This document shows positions 8,118 to 16,736 of a DNA stretch of 64,000 bases, in pieces. Position 1 is the stretch's first letter, and each line of letters begins with the position of its first letter. The position numbers and the translations under genes were made by a program. The stretch is from Pseudodonghicola sp048268305 (GTDB lineage: Bacteria > Pseudomonadota > Alphaproteobacteria > Rhodobacterales > Rhodobacteraceae): contig NZ_JBLWVT010000004.1 in the NCBI RefSeq assembly GCF_048268305.1, positions 62,001 to 126,000 of the forward strand, given 5' to 3'. The notes beneath the pieces are model-generated. The model ran no database searches and had not been told where the DNA came from. It saw only the letters and a list, made by a program, of their open reading frames with translations.

Positions 8118-8693
8118 TCAGCGGGTGGCGCCGGGCACCCAGAGCACGTCGCCGGCACCGCCGTCATTGGCGCTGCGGGCGGCGACGAAGAACCAGTCGC
8201 TCAGCCGGTTGAGATAGCGCACCGCCTCGGGGTTGACGGCTTCCCGCGCCGCCAACTCGACAGTGGCGCGTTCGGCCCGGCGCGACACCGTGCGGCAGAC
8301 GTGAAGCTGCGCGGCCAGCGTCGATCCGCCCGGCAGGATGAAGCTGCGCAGCGGTTGCAGGCTCGCGTTCATCGCGTCGATCTCATGTTCCAGCCGGGTC
8401 ACCTGGCTGGCGATGATGCGCAGCGGCGGATAGTCCGTCTCGGCGTCTTTCTCCATCTCCGGCCGGCAGAGATCGGCGCCCAGGTCGAACAGATCGTTCT
8501 GGATCCGGGCCAGTGCCGTGTCCATCTCGGTGCCGGTGGAAGCCAGACGCGCCACGCCCAGAAAGGCATTCAGTTCGTCCACCGTGCCATAGGCATCAAC
8601 GCGGGGGGCGTATTTCGGCACCCGCGCACCATTGCCGAGCGCGGTATCGCCCTTGTCGCCGGTGCGGGTGTAGATCTTGTTGAGAACGACCAA
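8118..8693 (-). CDS. Cob(I)alamin adenosyltransferase, PduO type
   Basis: A 191-residue ATP:cob(I)alamin adenosyltransferase, which forms adenosylcobalamin from ATP and reduced cobalamin. The N-terminal YTRTGDKGDTALGNG is the family's ATP-binding signature, and RRAERATVELA and NPEAVRYLNRLSDWFFV are conserved C-terminal elements. The start is a TTG at 8693 giving M-VVLNKIYTRTGD, 2 nt after the stop of the upstream small membrane protein, so the two are translationally linked. A role supporting a B12-dependent mutase is inferred. Confidence 0.92.
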   Translation of the reverse strand: MVVLNKIYTRTGDKGDTALGNGARVPKYAPRVDAYGTVDELNAFLGVARLASTGTEMDTALARIQNDLFDLGADLCRPEMEKDAETDYPPLRIIASQVTRLEHEIDAMNASLQPLRSFILPGGSTLAAQLHVCRTVSRRAERATVELAAREAVNPEAVRYLNRLSDWFFVAARSANDGGAGDVLWVPGATR

Positions 8694-8695
8694 GC

Positions 8696-8902
8696 TCAGG
8701 CCCCTCCCTGTCGTTTGAGATAGATATAGAGCAGGATCAGAAGAACCGCGATCACCTGCAGCACGATGCGAAGCTGCATCAGCTTGTTGGAATATTTGGC
8801 GTTGAAGGCGCCGCCCTTGGCGAAGCCGCCGATGCCCAGCATCAGCACGACCGCCACTGCCAGCACCGCCAGCAACACGATCACGAACAGCGGATCTCCC
8901 AT
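8696..8902 (-). CDS. Twin-transmembrane small protein, HIG1-like
   Basis: A 68-residue protein with two hydrophobic helices (about residues 5-25 and 45-62) joined by a loop containing KYSNKLMQLRI. This loop plus second helix resembles the HIG1 domain, known in mitochondria for association with respiratory supercomplexes. In alphaproteobacteria such proteins are short and widespread but poorly studied. It precedes the adenosyltransferase gene with only 2 nt between stop and start, a linkage that suggests shared expression rather than shared function. Confidence 0.8.
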   Translation of the reverse strand: MGDPLFVIVLLAVLAVAVVLMLGIGGFAKGGAFNAKYSNKLMQLRIVLQVIAVLLILLYIYLKRQGGA

Positions 8903-8971
8903 CTTGCCCTCGCTTGGCTCTCCTCTTGCCTGACATCTAAGCCAGGGGGCGCCTAAAAGCGACCCGTTTTT

Positions 8972-9799
8972 CTAGAGTCGCCTGACCAGCCAGTCGGTGG
9001 CACGGCTTGACAGCACCCGGCGCAGATAGCCGCCCAGATAGGTCGGCACCGTCACATAATAGCGCGGGTGCGGCCGTTTCGCCTCGAGCGCGCGAATCAG
9101 CTTGGCGGTGACCGCCCGGGGCGGCAGCTCGAAAGGGTCGGGGCCGGTCGCCTCGTACATGCGGGGGATCAGCTTGTCTTGATAATCCTTGCGGCGCGGC
9201 GAGGACTGCCAGTCGATGAAACGTTCGAAATAGGCCCGCCCGTTTTCGCGGAACTTGGTGCCGATGGGGCCGGGTTCGATCAGCACCACCGCGATGCCGG
9301 CCGGCGCCAGTTCGATCCGCATGGTGTCGGAAAACGCCTCGAGCGCGTGTTTGGTCGCGGCATAGGCGCCGCGCCAGGGCATATAGACCAGCCCGAGCGA
9401 GGAAGAGCATTGCACGATCCGCCCGTGCCCCTGGGCCCGCATCACCGGGATCACCCGGCGGGTCAGCTCGTGCCAGCCGAAGAAATTCGCCTCGAAGATG
9501 GCACGCAGCCCCTCGACGGGCAGATCCTCCACCGCCGCGTTCAGCCCATGCGCTCCATTGTTGAACAGGGCGTCGAGCCGGCCGCCGGTTGCCGTCAGCA
9601 CCTGGGCGAGGCCGGTCTCGATGCTGGCGGTGTCGGTATAGTCGATCCGCGGGCTGTCGAAGCCCTGGGCGCGCAGCCGGTCGCAATCGCGCTGCTGACG
9701 GCAGGCGGCGAAGACGCGCCAGCCCCTTTCCCGCAGCCCCATCGCCGCGTCATGTCCGATGCCCGAGGAGCAGCCGGTAATCAGGATGGTTTTCTGCAT
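8972..9799 (-). CDS. Short-chain dehydrogenase/reductase family oxidoreductase
   Basis: A 275-residue SDR enzyme. TGCSSGIG (residues 7-14) is the NAD(P)-binding motif, and YAATK holds the catalytic Tyr and Lys. The following H-A-L-E-A-F-S-D segment is typical of classical SDRs acting on lipids or sterol-like alcohols, but the substrate cannot be assigned. The ATG at 9799 gives MQKTILITG; a longer in-frame start at 9862 adds unconserved residues. A single minus-strand gene, with no obvious partner. Confidence 0.85.
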   Translation of the reverse strand: MQKTILITGCSSGIGHDAAMGLRERGWRVFAACRQQRDCDRLRAQGFDSPRIDYTDTASIETGLAQVLTATGGRLDALFNNGAHGLNAAVEDLPVEGLRAIFEANFFGWHELTRRVIPVMRAQGHGRIVQCSSSLGLVYMPWRGAYAATKHALEAFSDTMRIELAPAGIAVVLIEPGPIGTKFRENGRAYFERFIDWQSSPRRKDYQDKLIPRMYEATGPDPFELPPRAVTAKLIRALEAKRPHPRYYVTVPTYLGGYLRRVLSSRATDWLVRRL

Positions 9800-9997
9800 C
9801 GCTTGTCCGTCTTTGATCCTGTGCCCGCCGCAAGCTATGAGCGGAAATCCGCGCCGGGGCAATCCGTCGGCTGACCCGGGCGGCGCGAGGGCGGGTGGCG
9901 GGCCGGTTTTCGCGCCCTCCCGCTGTTATCTCTGCACAAATACTCACATGTCCATCGGCCGTGCGGCATCGCGACGCGCGGTCATCCCGGGGTCTGC

Positions 9998-10597
9998 TCA
10001 GGGTGCTTTCCGACCGACCAGAGAGGCGGCGATCCAGCCAATCTGCCGGTCCGGGCCGCGCAGCCGCAGCCAGCCGGTGCCCGATCTGTCCAGAACCTCG
10101 ACCTCGTCGCCAAGCTGCAGCCGGGCGATCACTGGATAGATGGTGCCGGGGCCTTCCCGCATGTTGACCCTGAGCCCGGTGATCTGGCGGATGTCGGCGG
10201 CGGTTTCCTCGACGGCGGGCGCGTCCTGCGGCGTCTCGGTGGCGGTGGCCATCTCGCGAAGTCCCGCGGCACCCTGGGCCAGGGAGGCAAGCTGCAGCTC
10301 GCCCCGGGGCTGGTCGGTGGCCAGCGCGGCGGCGAGGTTGCCGCGCGGCGCCACGCTCTGCGGGGTGTCGACGGCCAGGGTGGGGGTGGGTTTGGGCGCC
10401 TGGGTCGTTTGGCGCGGCGCGAGCACCGGGGTGGTGCGTGCCGCCAAAGTGCCGGTCGGCCGGATCGGCGCGGGGTCGGTTCGCGCCGCGACCACGGGCG
10501 CCGGTCGCACCCCGCGCGGCACGAAGTCGGCTCCTCCGCTAAGGACATAGAAGACCCAGCCGAGCAGCAGGAAAGAGAGGAAGACGAAGCGCCGCAT
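9998..10597 (-). CDS. Membrane-anchored SH3-domain protein
   Basis: A 199-residue protein with an N-terminal membrane anchor or uncleaved signal (MRRFVFLSFLLLGWVFYVL), a long proline/threonine/alanine-rich linker (about residues 30-125), and a C-terminal bacterial SH3 domain with GLRVNMREGPGT and the ending GWIAASL. The layout suggests a periplasmic, possibly peptidoglycan-binding protein. ATG 10597 is chosen; an upstream in-frame ATG at 10615 would add six residues. It is divergent from parC, with 268 nt between them that should hold both promoters. Confidence 0.75.
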   Translation of the reverse strand: MRRFVFLSFLLLGWVFYVLSGGADFVPRGVRPAPVVAARTDPAPIRPTGTLAARTTPVLAPRQTTQAPKPTPTLAVDTPQSVAPRGNLAAALATDQPRGELQLASLAQGAAGLREMATATETPQDAPAVEETAADIRQITGLRVNMREGPGTIYPVIARLQLGDEVEVLDRSGTGWLRLRGPDRQIGWIAASLVGRKAP

Positions 10598-10865
10598 AAA
10601 GAAACTATAGACCATTCCGCGATTCGGGATACCGGGAAGCCCGGCGTCAATTTCCCCGTCGGAGAAGGTGGCGGGAAACGTCGACATCCCTCCTGGGGAG
10701 AAGGGGAAACAAGCGCCGCGCCTCGTTCGGCGCCTTGGCCCTCTGCGGAGATTTTGCGGGGATATCGGGACGGTCGGATGCGGGTGGCTTATTCCTGTGG
10801 ATAGCTGGGCCGCCCGCGGTCGGGGCCGCTTTACGCCCGCCGCGCCCCGGCGTATCACAGGATTT

Positions 10866-13214
10866 ATGAACGACCTTATCGACGACCCCAATATGCAGCC
10901 GCCCGAGACGGGCAAGGAAACGGCAGAGCCGTTGCGCCGGGCCATTGGCGACCGCTATCTGACCTATGCGCTGAGCACGATCATGCATCGGGCGCTGCCC
11001 GATGCGCGCGACGGGCTGAAGCCGGTACACCGGCGGATTCTCTACGCCATGCGGCAGTTGCGGCTGAGCTCGACCGGGGGCTTCCGCAAGTCCGCCAAGA
11101 TCTCGGGCGACGTGATGGGCAACTATCACCCGCATGGGGATGCCGCGATCTATGACGCCATGGCGCGGCTGGCGCAGGACTTCAACGTCCGCTACCCGCT
11201 GGTCGACGGCCAGGGTAACTTCGGCAATATCGACGGCGATAATCCGGCGGCCTCGCGTTATACCGAAGCGCGGATGACCGTGGTGGCCGAGGCGCTGCTC
11301 GAGGGGCTGGACGAGGACGCGGTCGATTTTCGCGACAATTACGACGGCACGCTGACCGAACCCATCGTGATGCCGGCGACCTTTCCCAACCTGCTGGCCA
11401 ATGGCGCCAGCGGTATCGCCGTGGGGATGGCGACCAACATTCCGCCGCACAATATCGCCGAGCTGTGCGACGCCTGCCTGCATCTGATCAAGACGCCGGG
11501 CGCCGATGACGACACCTTGCTGAAATATGTTCCCGGCCCCGATTTCCCCACCGGCGGCACCATCGTCGAGCCGCGTGAGAATATCGCCCAGGCCTATCGC
11601 ACCGGGCGCGGCAGTTTCCGCCTGCGCGCGAAGTGGGAGGTCGAGGATCTGGGGCGCGGCACCTGGCAGATCGTGGTCACCGAGATCCCCTATCAGGTGC
11701 CGAAATCGAAGCTGATCGAGAAGATCGCCGAGCTGATCCAGACCAAGAAAATCCCGATTCTGGGGGATGTCCGCGACGAGAGTGCCGATGACATTCGCCT
11801 GGTGCTGGAGCCGAAGTCGAAGAACGTCGATCCCGAGGTGCTGATGAACATGATGTTCCGCAACTCGGATCTCGAGGTGCGGTTCAGCCTGAACATGAAC
11901 GTGCTGATCGACGGGGTGACGCCCAAGGTCTGTTCGATGAAGGAGGTGTTGCGCGCCTTCCTCGACCACCGGCAGGAGGTGCTGCTGCGCCGCTCCCGCC
12001 ACCGGCTGGCCAAGATCGACCACCGGCTCGAGGTGTTGGAAGGCTTTATCATCGCCTTCCTCAACCTCGATCGGGTGATCGACATCATCCGATATGACGA
12101 CGATCCCAAATCGGCGCTGATGCGCGAGGACTGGGCAATCGACCATCCGCGCGCGATGTCGGAAAAGGACTATCGCACCCCGGGTCCGGGCGAGGGCGAG
12201 CTGTCGGAGGTTCAGGTCGAGGCGATCCTGAACATGCGCCTGCGGTCGTTGCGGCGGCTGGAAGAGATCGAGCTGATCCGCGAACGCGATGCCCTGATGG
12301 CCGAACGTGCCGGGCTCGAGGATCTGCTGGACGACGAGGGGCTACAATGGGCCCGGATCTCCGAGCAACTGCGCGCGACCAAGAAGACCTTCGGCAAGGA
12401 TTTCGCGGGCGGCGCCCGGCGCACCCTCTTCGCCGAGGCCGGCGAGGCGGAGGACGTGCCGATCGAGGCGATGATCGAGCGCGAGCCGATCACCGTGGTC
12501 TGTTCCAAGATGGGCTGGGTCCGCGCCATGACCGGCCATATCGACCTGACGCGAGAGCTGAAGTTCCGCGACGGTGACGGGCCGCGCTTCGTCTTCCATG
12601 CCGAAACCACCGACAAGCTGCTGGTCTTCGCCTCGAACGGGCGGTTCTATACGCTTTCGGCGGCGAATCTGCCCGGCGGTCGTGGCCTGGGCGAGCCGCT
12701 GCGCCTGATGGTCGATCTCCCGAACGAGGCCGAGATCGTCGATATTCTGGTCCACAAGCCGGGGCAGAAGCTGGTCGTCGCCTCGAATGCGGGCAATGGT
12801 TTCGTGGTGGCCGAGGATGACGTGATCGCCCAGACCCGCAGCGGCAAGCAGGTGCTGAACGTCGGGGAGGGCGAGCGGGCGCTGATCTGCAAGCCGGTCG
12901 CCGGCGATCACGTTGCCGTGGTCAGCGAGAACGGCAAGTTCCTGGTCTTCCCGCTGGAGGAGTTGCCCGAGATGGCCCGCGGCAAGGGGGTGCGGTTGCA
13001 GAAATACAATCAGGCCCGCGGCAAGCAGGGGGCGCTCGAGCTTGATGGCGGGCTGTCGGATCTGACCACCTTCGACTGGGCCGAGGGGCTGCGCTGGCAG
13101 ATGGGTGGCGGCAAGACCCGGCATGAACCCGATCTGACGGAATGGCTGGGCAAGCGCGCCGGCGTCGGCAAACGTCCGCCGCATGGCTTCCCGCGCGACA
13201 ACCTGTTCACGTGA
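10866..13214 (+). CDS. parC: DNA topoisomerase IV subunit A
   Basis: A 782-residue ParC. Topoisomerase IV decatenates daughter chromosomes. The catalytic tyrosine is Tyr132 in AASRYTEARMT; the DNA-gate region reads GNYHPHGDAAIYDAM. The position equal to E. coli Ser80, a main quinolone contact, is Ala93, while the acidic position equal to Glu84 is Asp97. The C-terminal beta-propeller repeats are degenerate, as is usual for ParC rather than GyrA, which separates the two. ATG 10866 gives MNDLIDDPN; longer open sequence upstream is non-conserved. parE is not in the window. Confidence 0.95.
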   Translation: MNDLIDDPNMQPPETGKETAEPLRRAIGDRYLTYALSTIMHRALPDARDGLKPVHRRILYAMRQLRLSSTGGFRKSAKISGDVMGNYHPHGDAAIYDAMARLAQDFNVRYPLVDGQGNFGNIDGDNPAASRYTEARMTVVAEALLEGLDEDAVDFRDNYDGTLTEPIVMPATFPNLLANGASGIAVGMATNIPPHNIAELCDACLHLIKTPGADDDTLLKYVPGPDFPTGGTIVEPRENIAQAYRTGRGSFRLRAKWEVEDLGRGTWQIVVTEIPYQVPKSKLIEKIAELIQTKKIPILGDVRDESADDIRLVLEPKSKNVDPEVLMNMMFRNSDLEVRFSLNMNVLIDGVTPKVCSMKEVLRAFLDHRQEVLLRRSRHRLAKIDHRLEVLEGFIIAFLNLDRVIDIIRYDDDPKSALMREDWAIDHPRAMSEKDYRTPGPGEGELSEVQVEAILNMRLRSLRRLEEIELIRERDALMAERAGLEDLLDDEGLQWARISEQLRATKKTFGKDFAGGARRTLFAEAGEAEDVPIEAMIEREPITVVCSKMGWVRAMTGHIDLTRELKFRDGDGPRFVFHAETTDKLLVFASNGRFYTLSAANLPGGRGLGEPLRLMVDLPNEAEIVDILVHKPGQKLVVASNAGNGFVVAEDDVIAQTRSGKQVLNVGEGERALICKPVAGDHVAVVSENGKFLVFPLEELPEMARGKGVRLQKYNQARGKQGALELDGGLSDLTTFDWAEGLRWQMGGGKTRHEPDLTEWLGKRAGVGKRPPHGFPRDNLFT

Positions 13215-13299
13215 CCGGGATCATCGCGCCGCGCAGAAGGTTTGCACCCTGCTGCGCGGTAGTCTATCCCGAGAGGCGATGTTCAGCTTCGGAGAGATC

Positions 13300-13944
13300 A
13301 TGATCCGCATCTTTGCCCTGCTTGCCGGTTTCGCCCTTCTGTCGGCCTGCACCGCCTCCTCTCCCGACGAGCCGCTGGCGGATCTGGGTGAATTCCGGTT
13401 GGGCCATAACATCGTGGTCGCCTCGAAGGCGCAAAAGGGGCCGATTTCGCGCGATGCGACCTCTGAGGAATGGGTTTCGGTGATGACCAAGGCGGTCGCC
13501 GACCGCTTCGGTCGCTACGAGGGCAGCCAGCTCTATCACCTGGGGATCTCGGTCGAGGGCTATATGCTCGCTCCCAAGGGGGTGCCGGTGATCTACAATC
13601 CGAAATCGGCGCTGATCATCAACGTCACGGTCTGGGATGACGCCGCGGCCAAGAAGCTGAACGACAAGGTCAAGCAGTTCACCGTCTTCGAAACCACCAC
13701 CGGCAACACGCTTCTGATGGGCTCGGGGCGCGAACGCAGCCGCGAGGAGCAGATGCAGGGGCTGGCCCGTAACGCGGTCGGTCAGATCGAGGGCTGGCTG
13801 GTGCAGATGCACAAGGAAGAGGGCTGGTTCGATCGGCGCGAGGGGGCCGAGAGCGAGGCTCATGGCGTGACGTCGGTGACCGAGATCGCGCCGCTGTCCG
13901 ATGGGGGCGTTACCAGCACGCCCCTCCCGGCCGCAGAGGGCTGA
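13300..13944 (+). CDS. Putative lipoprotein of unknown function
   Basis: A 214-residue protein with a lipoprotein signal peptide ending LLSAC, so Cys17 would be acylated and the protein anchored in the envelope. The mature part is a mixed alpha/beta domain with EEWVSVMTKAVADRF and a ligand-like VTVWDDAAAKKLN stretch. I do not recognise a catalytic motif. The ATG at 13300 follows ggagag; an in-frame ATG at 13279 would weaken the signal peptide. It lies 85 nt after parC and may be its co-transcribed neighbour. Confidence 0.7.
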   Translation: MIRIFALLAGFALLSACTASSPDEPLADLGEFRLGHNIVVASKAQKGPISRDATSEEWVSVMTKAVADRFGRYEGSQLYHLGISVEGYMLAPKGVPVIYNPKSALIINVTVWDDAAAKKLNDKVKQFTVFETTTGNTLLMGSGRERSREEQMQGLARNAVGQIEGWLVQMHKEEGWFDRREGAESEAHGVTSVTEIAPLSDGGVTSTPLPAAEG

Positions 13945-13984
13945 GGCAGGCGGCTGCCGGCCCTCCTTCGGGCGCAGGAGGCGC

Positions 13985-14013
13985 TTGATTTTCCCTGTCG
14001 AACCCAATATGTG
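13985..14013 (+). promoter_or_regulatory. Candidate tuf promoter
   Basis: TTGATT (13985-13990), a 17-nt spacer, then TATGTG (14008-14013), 59 nt before the tuf start. The same -10 sequence and spacing occur before rpsJ. The last -10 base is G, not T. Confidence 0.55.
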
Positions 14014-14072
14014 CCCCGCGCAGAGGAAACCGGGTCGTTGGGACCCCACGAGTGCAAAAGGGCGCCTAAGAC

Positions 14073-15248
14073 ATGGCAAAGGAAAAGTTTGACCGTTCGA
14101 AACCGCACGTGAACATCGGCACGATCGGTCACGTTGACCACGGCAAGACGACGCTGACGGCTGCGATCACCAAGTATTTCGGCGACTTCAAAGCCTATGA
14201 CCAGATCGACGCGGCGCCGGAAGAAAAGGCCCGTGGGATCACGATCTCGACCGCGCACGTTGAATACGAGACGGAAGCGCGTCACTACGCCCACGTCGAC
14301 TGCCCCGGCCACGCCGACTATGTGAAGAACATGATCACCGGTGCGGCGCAGATGGACGGCGGGATCCTGGTGGTGAACGCGGCCGATGGCCCGATGCCGC
14401 AGACCCGCGAGCACATCCTGCTGGCGCGTCAGGTCGGCGTTCCGGCGCTGGTGGTGTTCCTGAACAAGGTCGACCAGGTGGACGACGAGGAACTGCTGGA
14501 GCTGGTGGAAATGGAAGTCCGCGAGCTGCTGTCGTCCTACGACTTCCCGGGCGACGACATTCCGATCGTTGCGGGCTCGGCGCTGGCGGCGCTGGAAGGC
14601 CGTGATCCGGAAATCGGCGAGAACAAGATCCGCGAACTGATGGCGGCGGTGGATGCCTATATCCCGACGCCGGAACGGGCGATCGACCAGCCGTTCCTGA
14701 TGCCGATCGAAGACGTGTTCTCGATCTCGGGCCGCGGCACCGTGGTGACCGGCCGTATCGAGCGCGGCGTGATCAACGTCGGCGACAGCATCGAGATCGT
14801 GGGGATCAAGAACACCCAGACCACGACCTGCACCGGTGTGGAAATGTTCCGCAAGCTGCTGGATCGCGGGGAAGCCGGCGACAACATCGGCGCGCTGCTG
14901 CGCGGCATCGACCGTGACGCGGTGGAGCGTGGCCAAGTGCTGTGCAAACCGGGTTCGGTGAAGCCGCACACCAAGTTCGAAGCCGAAGCCTATATCCTGA
15001 CCAAGGAAGAAGGCGGCCGTCACACCCCGTTCTTCGCGAACTACCGTCCGCAGTTCTACTTCCGGACCACCGACGTGACCGGGACTGTGATGCTGCCGGA
15101 AGGCACCGAGATGGTGATGCCGGGCGACAACCTGAAGTTCGAAGTCCAGCTGATCGCACCGATCGCGATGGAAGAAGGCCTGCGCTTCGCCATCCGTGAA
15201 GGCGGCCGCACCGTTGGCGCCGGCGTGGTGTCGAAGATCCTCGAATAA
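14073..15248 (+). CDS. tuf: Elongation factor Tu
   Basis: A 391-residue EF-Tu, which delivers aminoacyl-tRNA to the ribosome. GHVDHGKTTL, DCPGHADYVKNM and NKVDQVDDEEL are the GTPase motifs, followed by the two beta-barrel domains. It is preceded by a candidate promoter and closed by a strong terminator at 15273, so it looks like a single-gene unit. fusA, rpsL and rpsG, its usual neighbours in the str operon, are absent from this window. A second tuf copy elsewhere is common in these bacteria but cannot be seen here. Confidence 0.97.
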   Translation: MAKEKFDRSKPHVNIGTIGHVDHGKTTLTAAITKYFGDFKAYDQIDAAPEEKARGITISTAHVEYETEARHYAHVDCPGHADYVKNMITGAAQMDGGILVVNAADGPMPQTREHILLARQVGVPALVVFLNKVDQVDDEELLELVEMEVRELLSSYDFPGDDIPIVAGSALAALEGRDPEIGENKIRELMAAVDAYIPTPERAIDQPFLMPIEDVFSISGRGTVVTGRIERGVINVGDSIEIVGIKNTQTTTCTGVEMFRKLLDRGEAGDNIGALLRGIDRDAVERGQVLCKPGSVKPHTKFEAEAYILTKEEGGRHTPFFANYRPQFYFRTTDVTGTVMLPEGTEMVMPGDNLKFEVQLIAPIAMEEGLRFAIREGGRTVGAGVVSKILE

Positions 15249-15272
15249 TCAGCCGAGCTGATTCTCGAACGG

Positions 15273-15300
15273 AAAGGGCCTCCCTCGGGAGGCCCTTTGT
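15273..15300 (+). terminator. Terminator of tuf
   Basis: A 12-bp GC-rich inverted repeat, aaagggcctccc/gggaggcccttt (15273-15284 and 15287-15298), with TTT in its descending arm. It begins 25 nt after the tuf stop. Confidence 0.85.
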
Positions 15301-15388
15301 GCATCCCCGACGCGGCCCTGAAGCGCGCATCAGAGTTTTCCCGCCGCCCCAAAAACGCCCGCCGCCCCGCCGGGCCCGCCCCGCCCCC

Positions 15389-15456
15389 TTTTTCTAGCCG
15401 CAAATATCCTCGGGGGTGAATTGGCCCAAAGGGCCAAGAGGGGGCAGACAGCCCCC
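15389..15456 (+). repeat. Composite intergenic repeat, copy B
   Basis: The core TTTTTCTAG..GCAAATATCC..GGGGG (15389-15416) matches copy A closely. It is followed by two hairpins: ttggccc/gggccaa (15421-15437) and gggggc/gccccc with loop agaca (15440-15456). The order core, variable hairpin, then G5C...GC5 hairpin is the same as in copies C and D. Confidence 0.7.
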
Positions 15457-15526
15457 TTCCTGCACAAACCGCCTAGTGCCGGTTGGGGCGCAGGGCGGGA
15501 TTCCCCATGTTTTCTTCAGTTCCTGC

Positions 15527-15555
15527 TTGTCCTGTTGGGTTTTGCCGTGTATGTG
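15527..15555 (+). promoter_or_regulatory. Candidate rpsJ (S10 operon) promoter
   Basis: TTGTCC (15527-15532), 17-nt spacer, TATGTG (15550-15555). It shares the -10 and the spacing with the tuf candidate. Transcripts would start near 15562 and carry a leader of about 113 nt. Confidence 0.55.
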
Positions 15556-15577
15556 GCCGGGGTTCGCTGACGCGAAT

Positions 15578-15602
15578 AAAGGCGGGACGATTCCCGCCTT
15601 TT
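15578..15602 (+). terminator. Terminator-like hairpin in the rpsJ leader (possible attenuator)
   Basis: A 10-bp stem, aaaggcggga/tcccgccttt (loop cgat), is followed by T, giving cctttt. It lies about 16 nt downstream of the predicted start site and 73 nt before rpsJ, so it would act on the S10 operon transcript itself. Confidence 0.55.
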
Positions 15603-15674
15603 GGGTTCGAAGAGGGGTTGCGATGAGCGCGGACCCTCCTCTCAACCCCAACGCCTGAATAAAAAGGCAATTCA

Positions 15675-15989
15675 ATGCAAAGCCAAAACATCCGTATCCG
15701 GCTTAAGGCGTTCGATTACCGCGTGCTGGACGCCAGCACGCAGGAAATCGTGAACACCGCCAAGCGGACCGGCGCCAATGTGCGCGGCCCGATTCCGCTG
15801 CCGAACAAGATCGAGAAGTTCACCGTTCTGCGTGGGCCTCACGTCGACAAGAAATCCCGCGACCAGTTCGAAATCCGCACCCACAAGCGGCTGCTCGACA
15901 TCGTTGATCCGACCCCGCAGACGGTGGACGCGCTGATGAAGCTCGACCTCGCCGCCGGCGTGGACGTCGAAATCAAGCTTCAGTCGTAA
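15675..15989 (+). CDS. rpsJ: 30S ribosomal protein S10
   Basis: A 104-residue S10 (MQSQNIRIRLKAFDYRVLD), one residue longer than the E. coli protein. It forms part of the 30S head and is also a partner of NusB/NusE-type antitermination. First gene of the S10 block rpsJ-rplC-rplD-rplW, with rplC 18 nt downstream. A promoter and a leader hairpin precede it. Confidence 0.97.
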   Translation: MQSQNIRIRLKAFDYRVLDASTQEIVNTAKRTGANVRGPIPLPNKIEKFTVLRGPHVDKKSRDQFEIRTHKRLLDIVDPTPQTVDALMKLDLAAGVDVEIKLQS

Positions 15990-16007
15990 GTTCGGAGGGT
16001 AGTGAAG

Positions 16008-16736
16008 ATGCGCTCTGGAATTATCGCAAAGAAAGTCGGCATGACCCGGCTGTTCATGGAAGACGGCAAGCAGATCCCTGTGACCGTCCTGCAACTGGAC
16101 AACCTGCAGGTCGTGGCGCAACGCACCACCGAGAAAGACGGCTATACCGCCGTTCAGCTCGGCGCGGGCAGCCCCAAGATCAAGCGCGTGAGCAAGGCGA
16201 TGCGCGGCCATTTCGCCGCCGCGAAAGTCGAGCCCAAGCGCAAGCTGGCCGAATTCCGCGTTGACCCGGAAAACCTGATCGAAGTCGGCGCCGAAATCTC
16301 GGCCGAGCACTTCCTGGCAGGTCAGAAGGTTGATGTGTCGGGCACCTCGATCGGTAAGGGTTTCGCCGGTGCCATGAAGCGGCACAACTTCGGCGGTCTG
16401 CGCGCCTCGCACGGCGTGTCGATCTCGCACCGTTCGCACGGTTCGACCGGTCAGTGTCAGGAACCCGGCAAGGTGTTCAAAGGCAAGAAGATGGCCGGCC
16501 ACATGGGTGCCGCCCGTGTGACCACCCAGAACCTGGAAGTGGTCCGCACCGATGCCGGCCGCGGCCTGGTTTTCGTCAAGGGTGCCGTTCCCGGCTCCAA
16601 GGGCGGCTGGGTCACCGTGAAGGACGCCGTCAAGAAGAAGCTGCCGGAAGGCGTGCCGTTCCCGGCCGGCCTGAAGGGGGCGGTTGCGGCCGTTGCCGAA
16701 GTGGCTGAAGCCCCGGCGGAAGGTGGTGAAGCATGA
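16008..16736 (+). CDS. rplC: 50S ribosomal protein L3
   Basis: A 242-residue L3, which organises the 3' domain of 23S rRNA. It has the loop HRSHGSTGQCQEPG, whose first glutamine aligns with the residue methylated by PrmB in E. coli, then KVFKGKKMAGHMGA. An alanine/glutamate-rich tail (after about residue 225) extends it beyond the E. coli length. I place the start at ATG 16008, because the Shine-Dalgarno ggaggg (15994-) is well spaced for it and too close to the GTG at 16002. Its stop overlaps the rplD start by 4 nt. Confidence 0.96.
   Translation: MRSGIIAKKVGMTRLFMEDGKQIPVTVLQLDNLQVVAQRTTEKDGYTAVQLGAGSPKIKRVSKAMRGHFAAAKVEPKRKLAEFRVDPENLIEVGAEISAEHFLAGQKVDVSGTSIGKGFAGAMKRHNFGGLRASHGVSISHRSHGSTGQCQEPGKVFKGKKMAGHMGAARVTTQNLEVVRTDAGRGLVFVKGAVPGSKGGWVTVKDAVKKKLPEGVPFPAGLKGAVAAVAEVAEAPAEGGEA

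Larger units (their letters stand above)
15249..15674 (+). other. Intergenic region between tuf and rpsJ
   Basis: This 426-nt gap holds no convincing gene. It contains the tuf terminator (15273), a composite repeat (15389-15456), a candidate promoter (15527-15555) and a terminator-like hairpin (15578-15602) in what would be the rpsJ leader. A second, weaker stem, ggggttg/caacccc, spans about 15613-15650. Confidence 0.7.

Noticed and set aside
10647..12146. A long minus-strand open frame opposite parC
   Set aside because: Antisense to the conserved N-terminal half of parC; composition is His/Asp/Gln-rich and no motif is seen.
15601..15650. A tRNA-like GGTTCGAA sequence before rpsJ
   Set aside because: Only a T-loop-like octamer is present; no acceptor stem, D-arm or anticodon arm can be folded around it.
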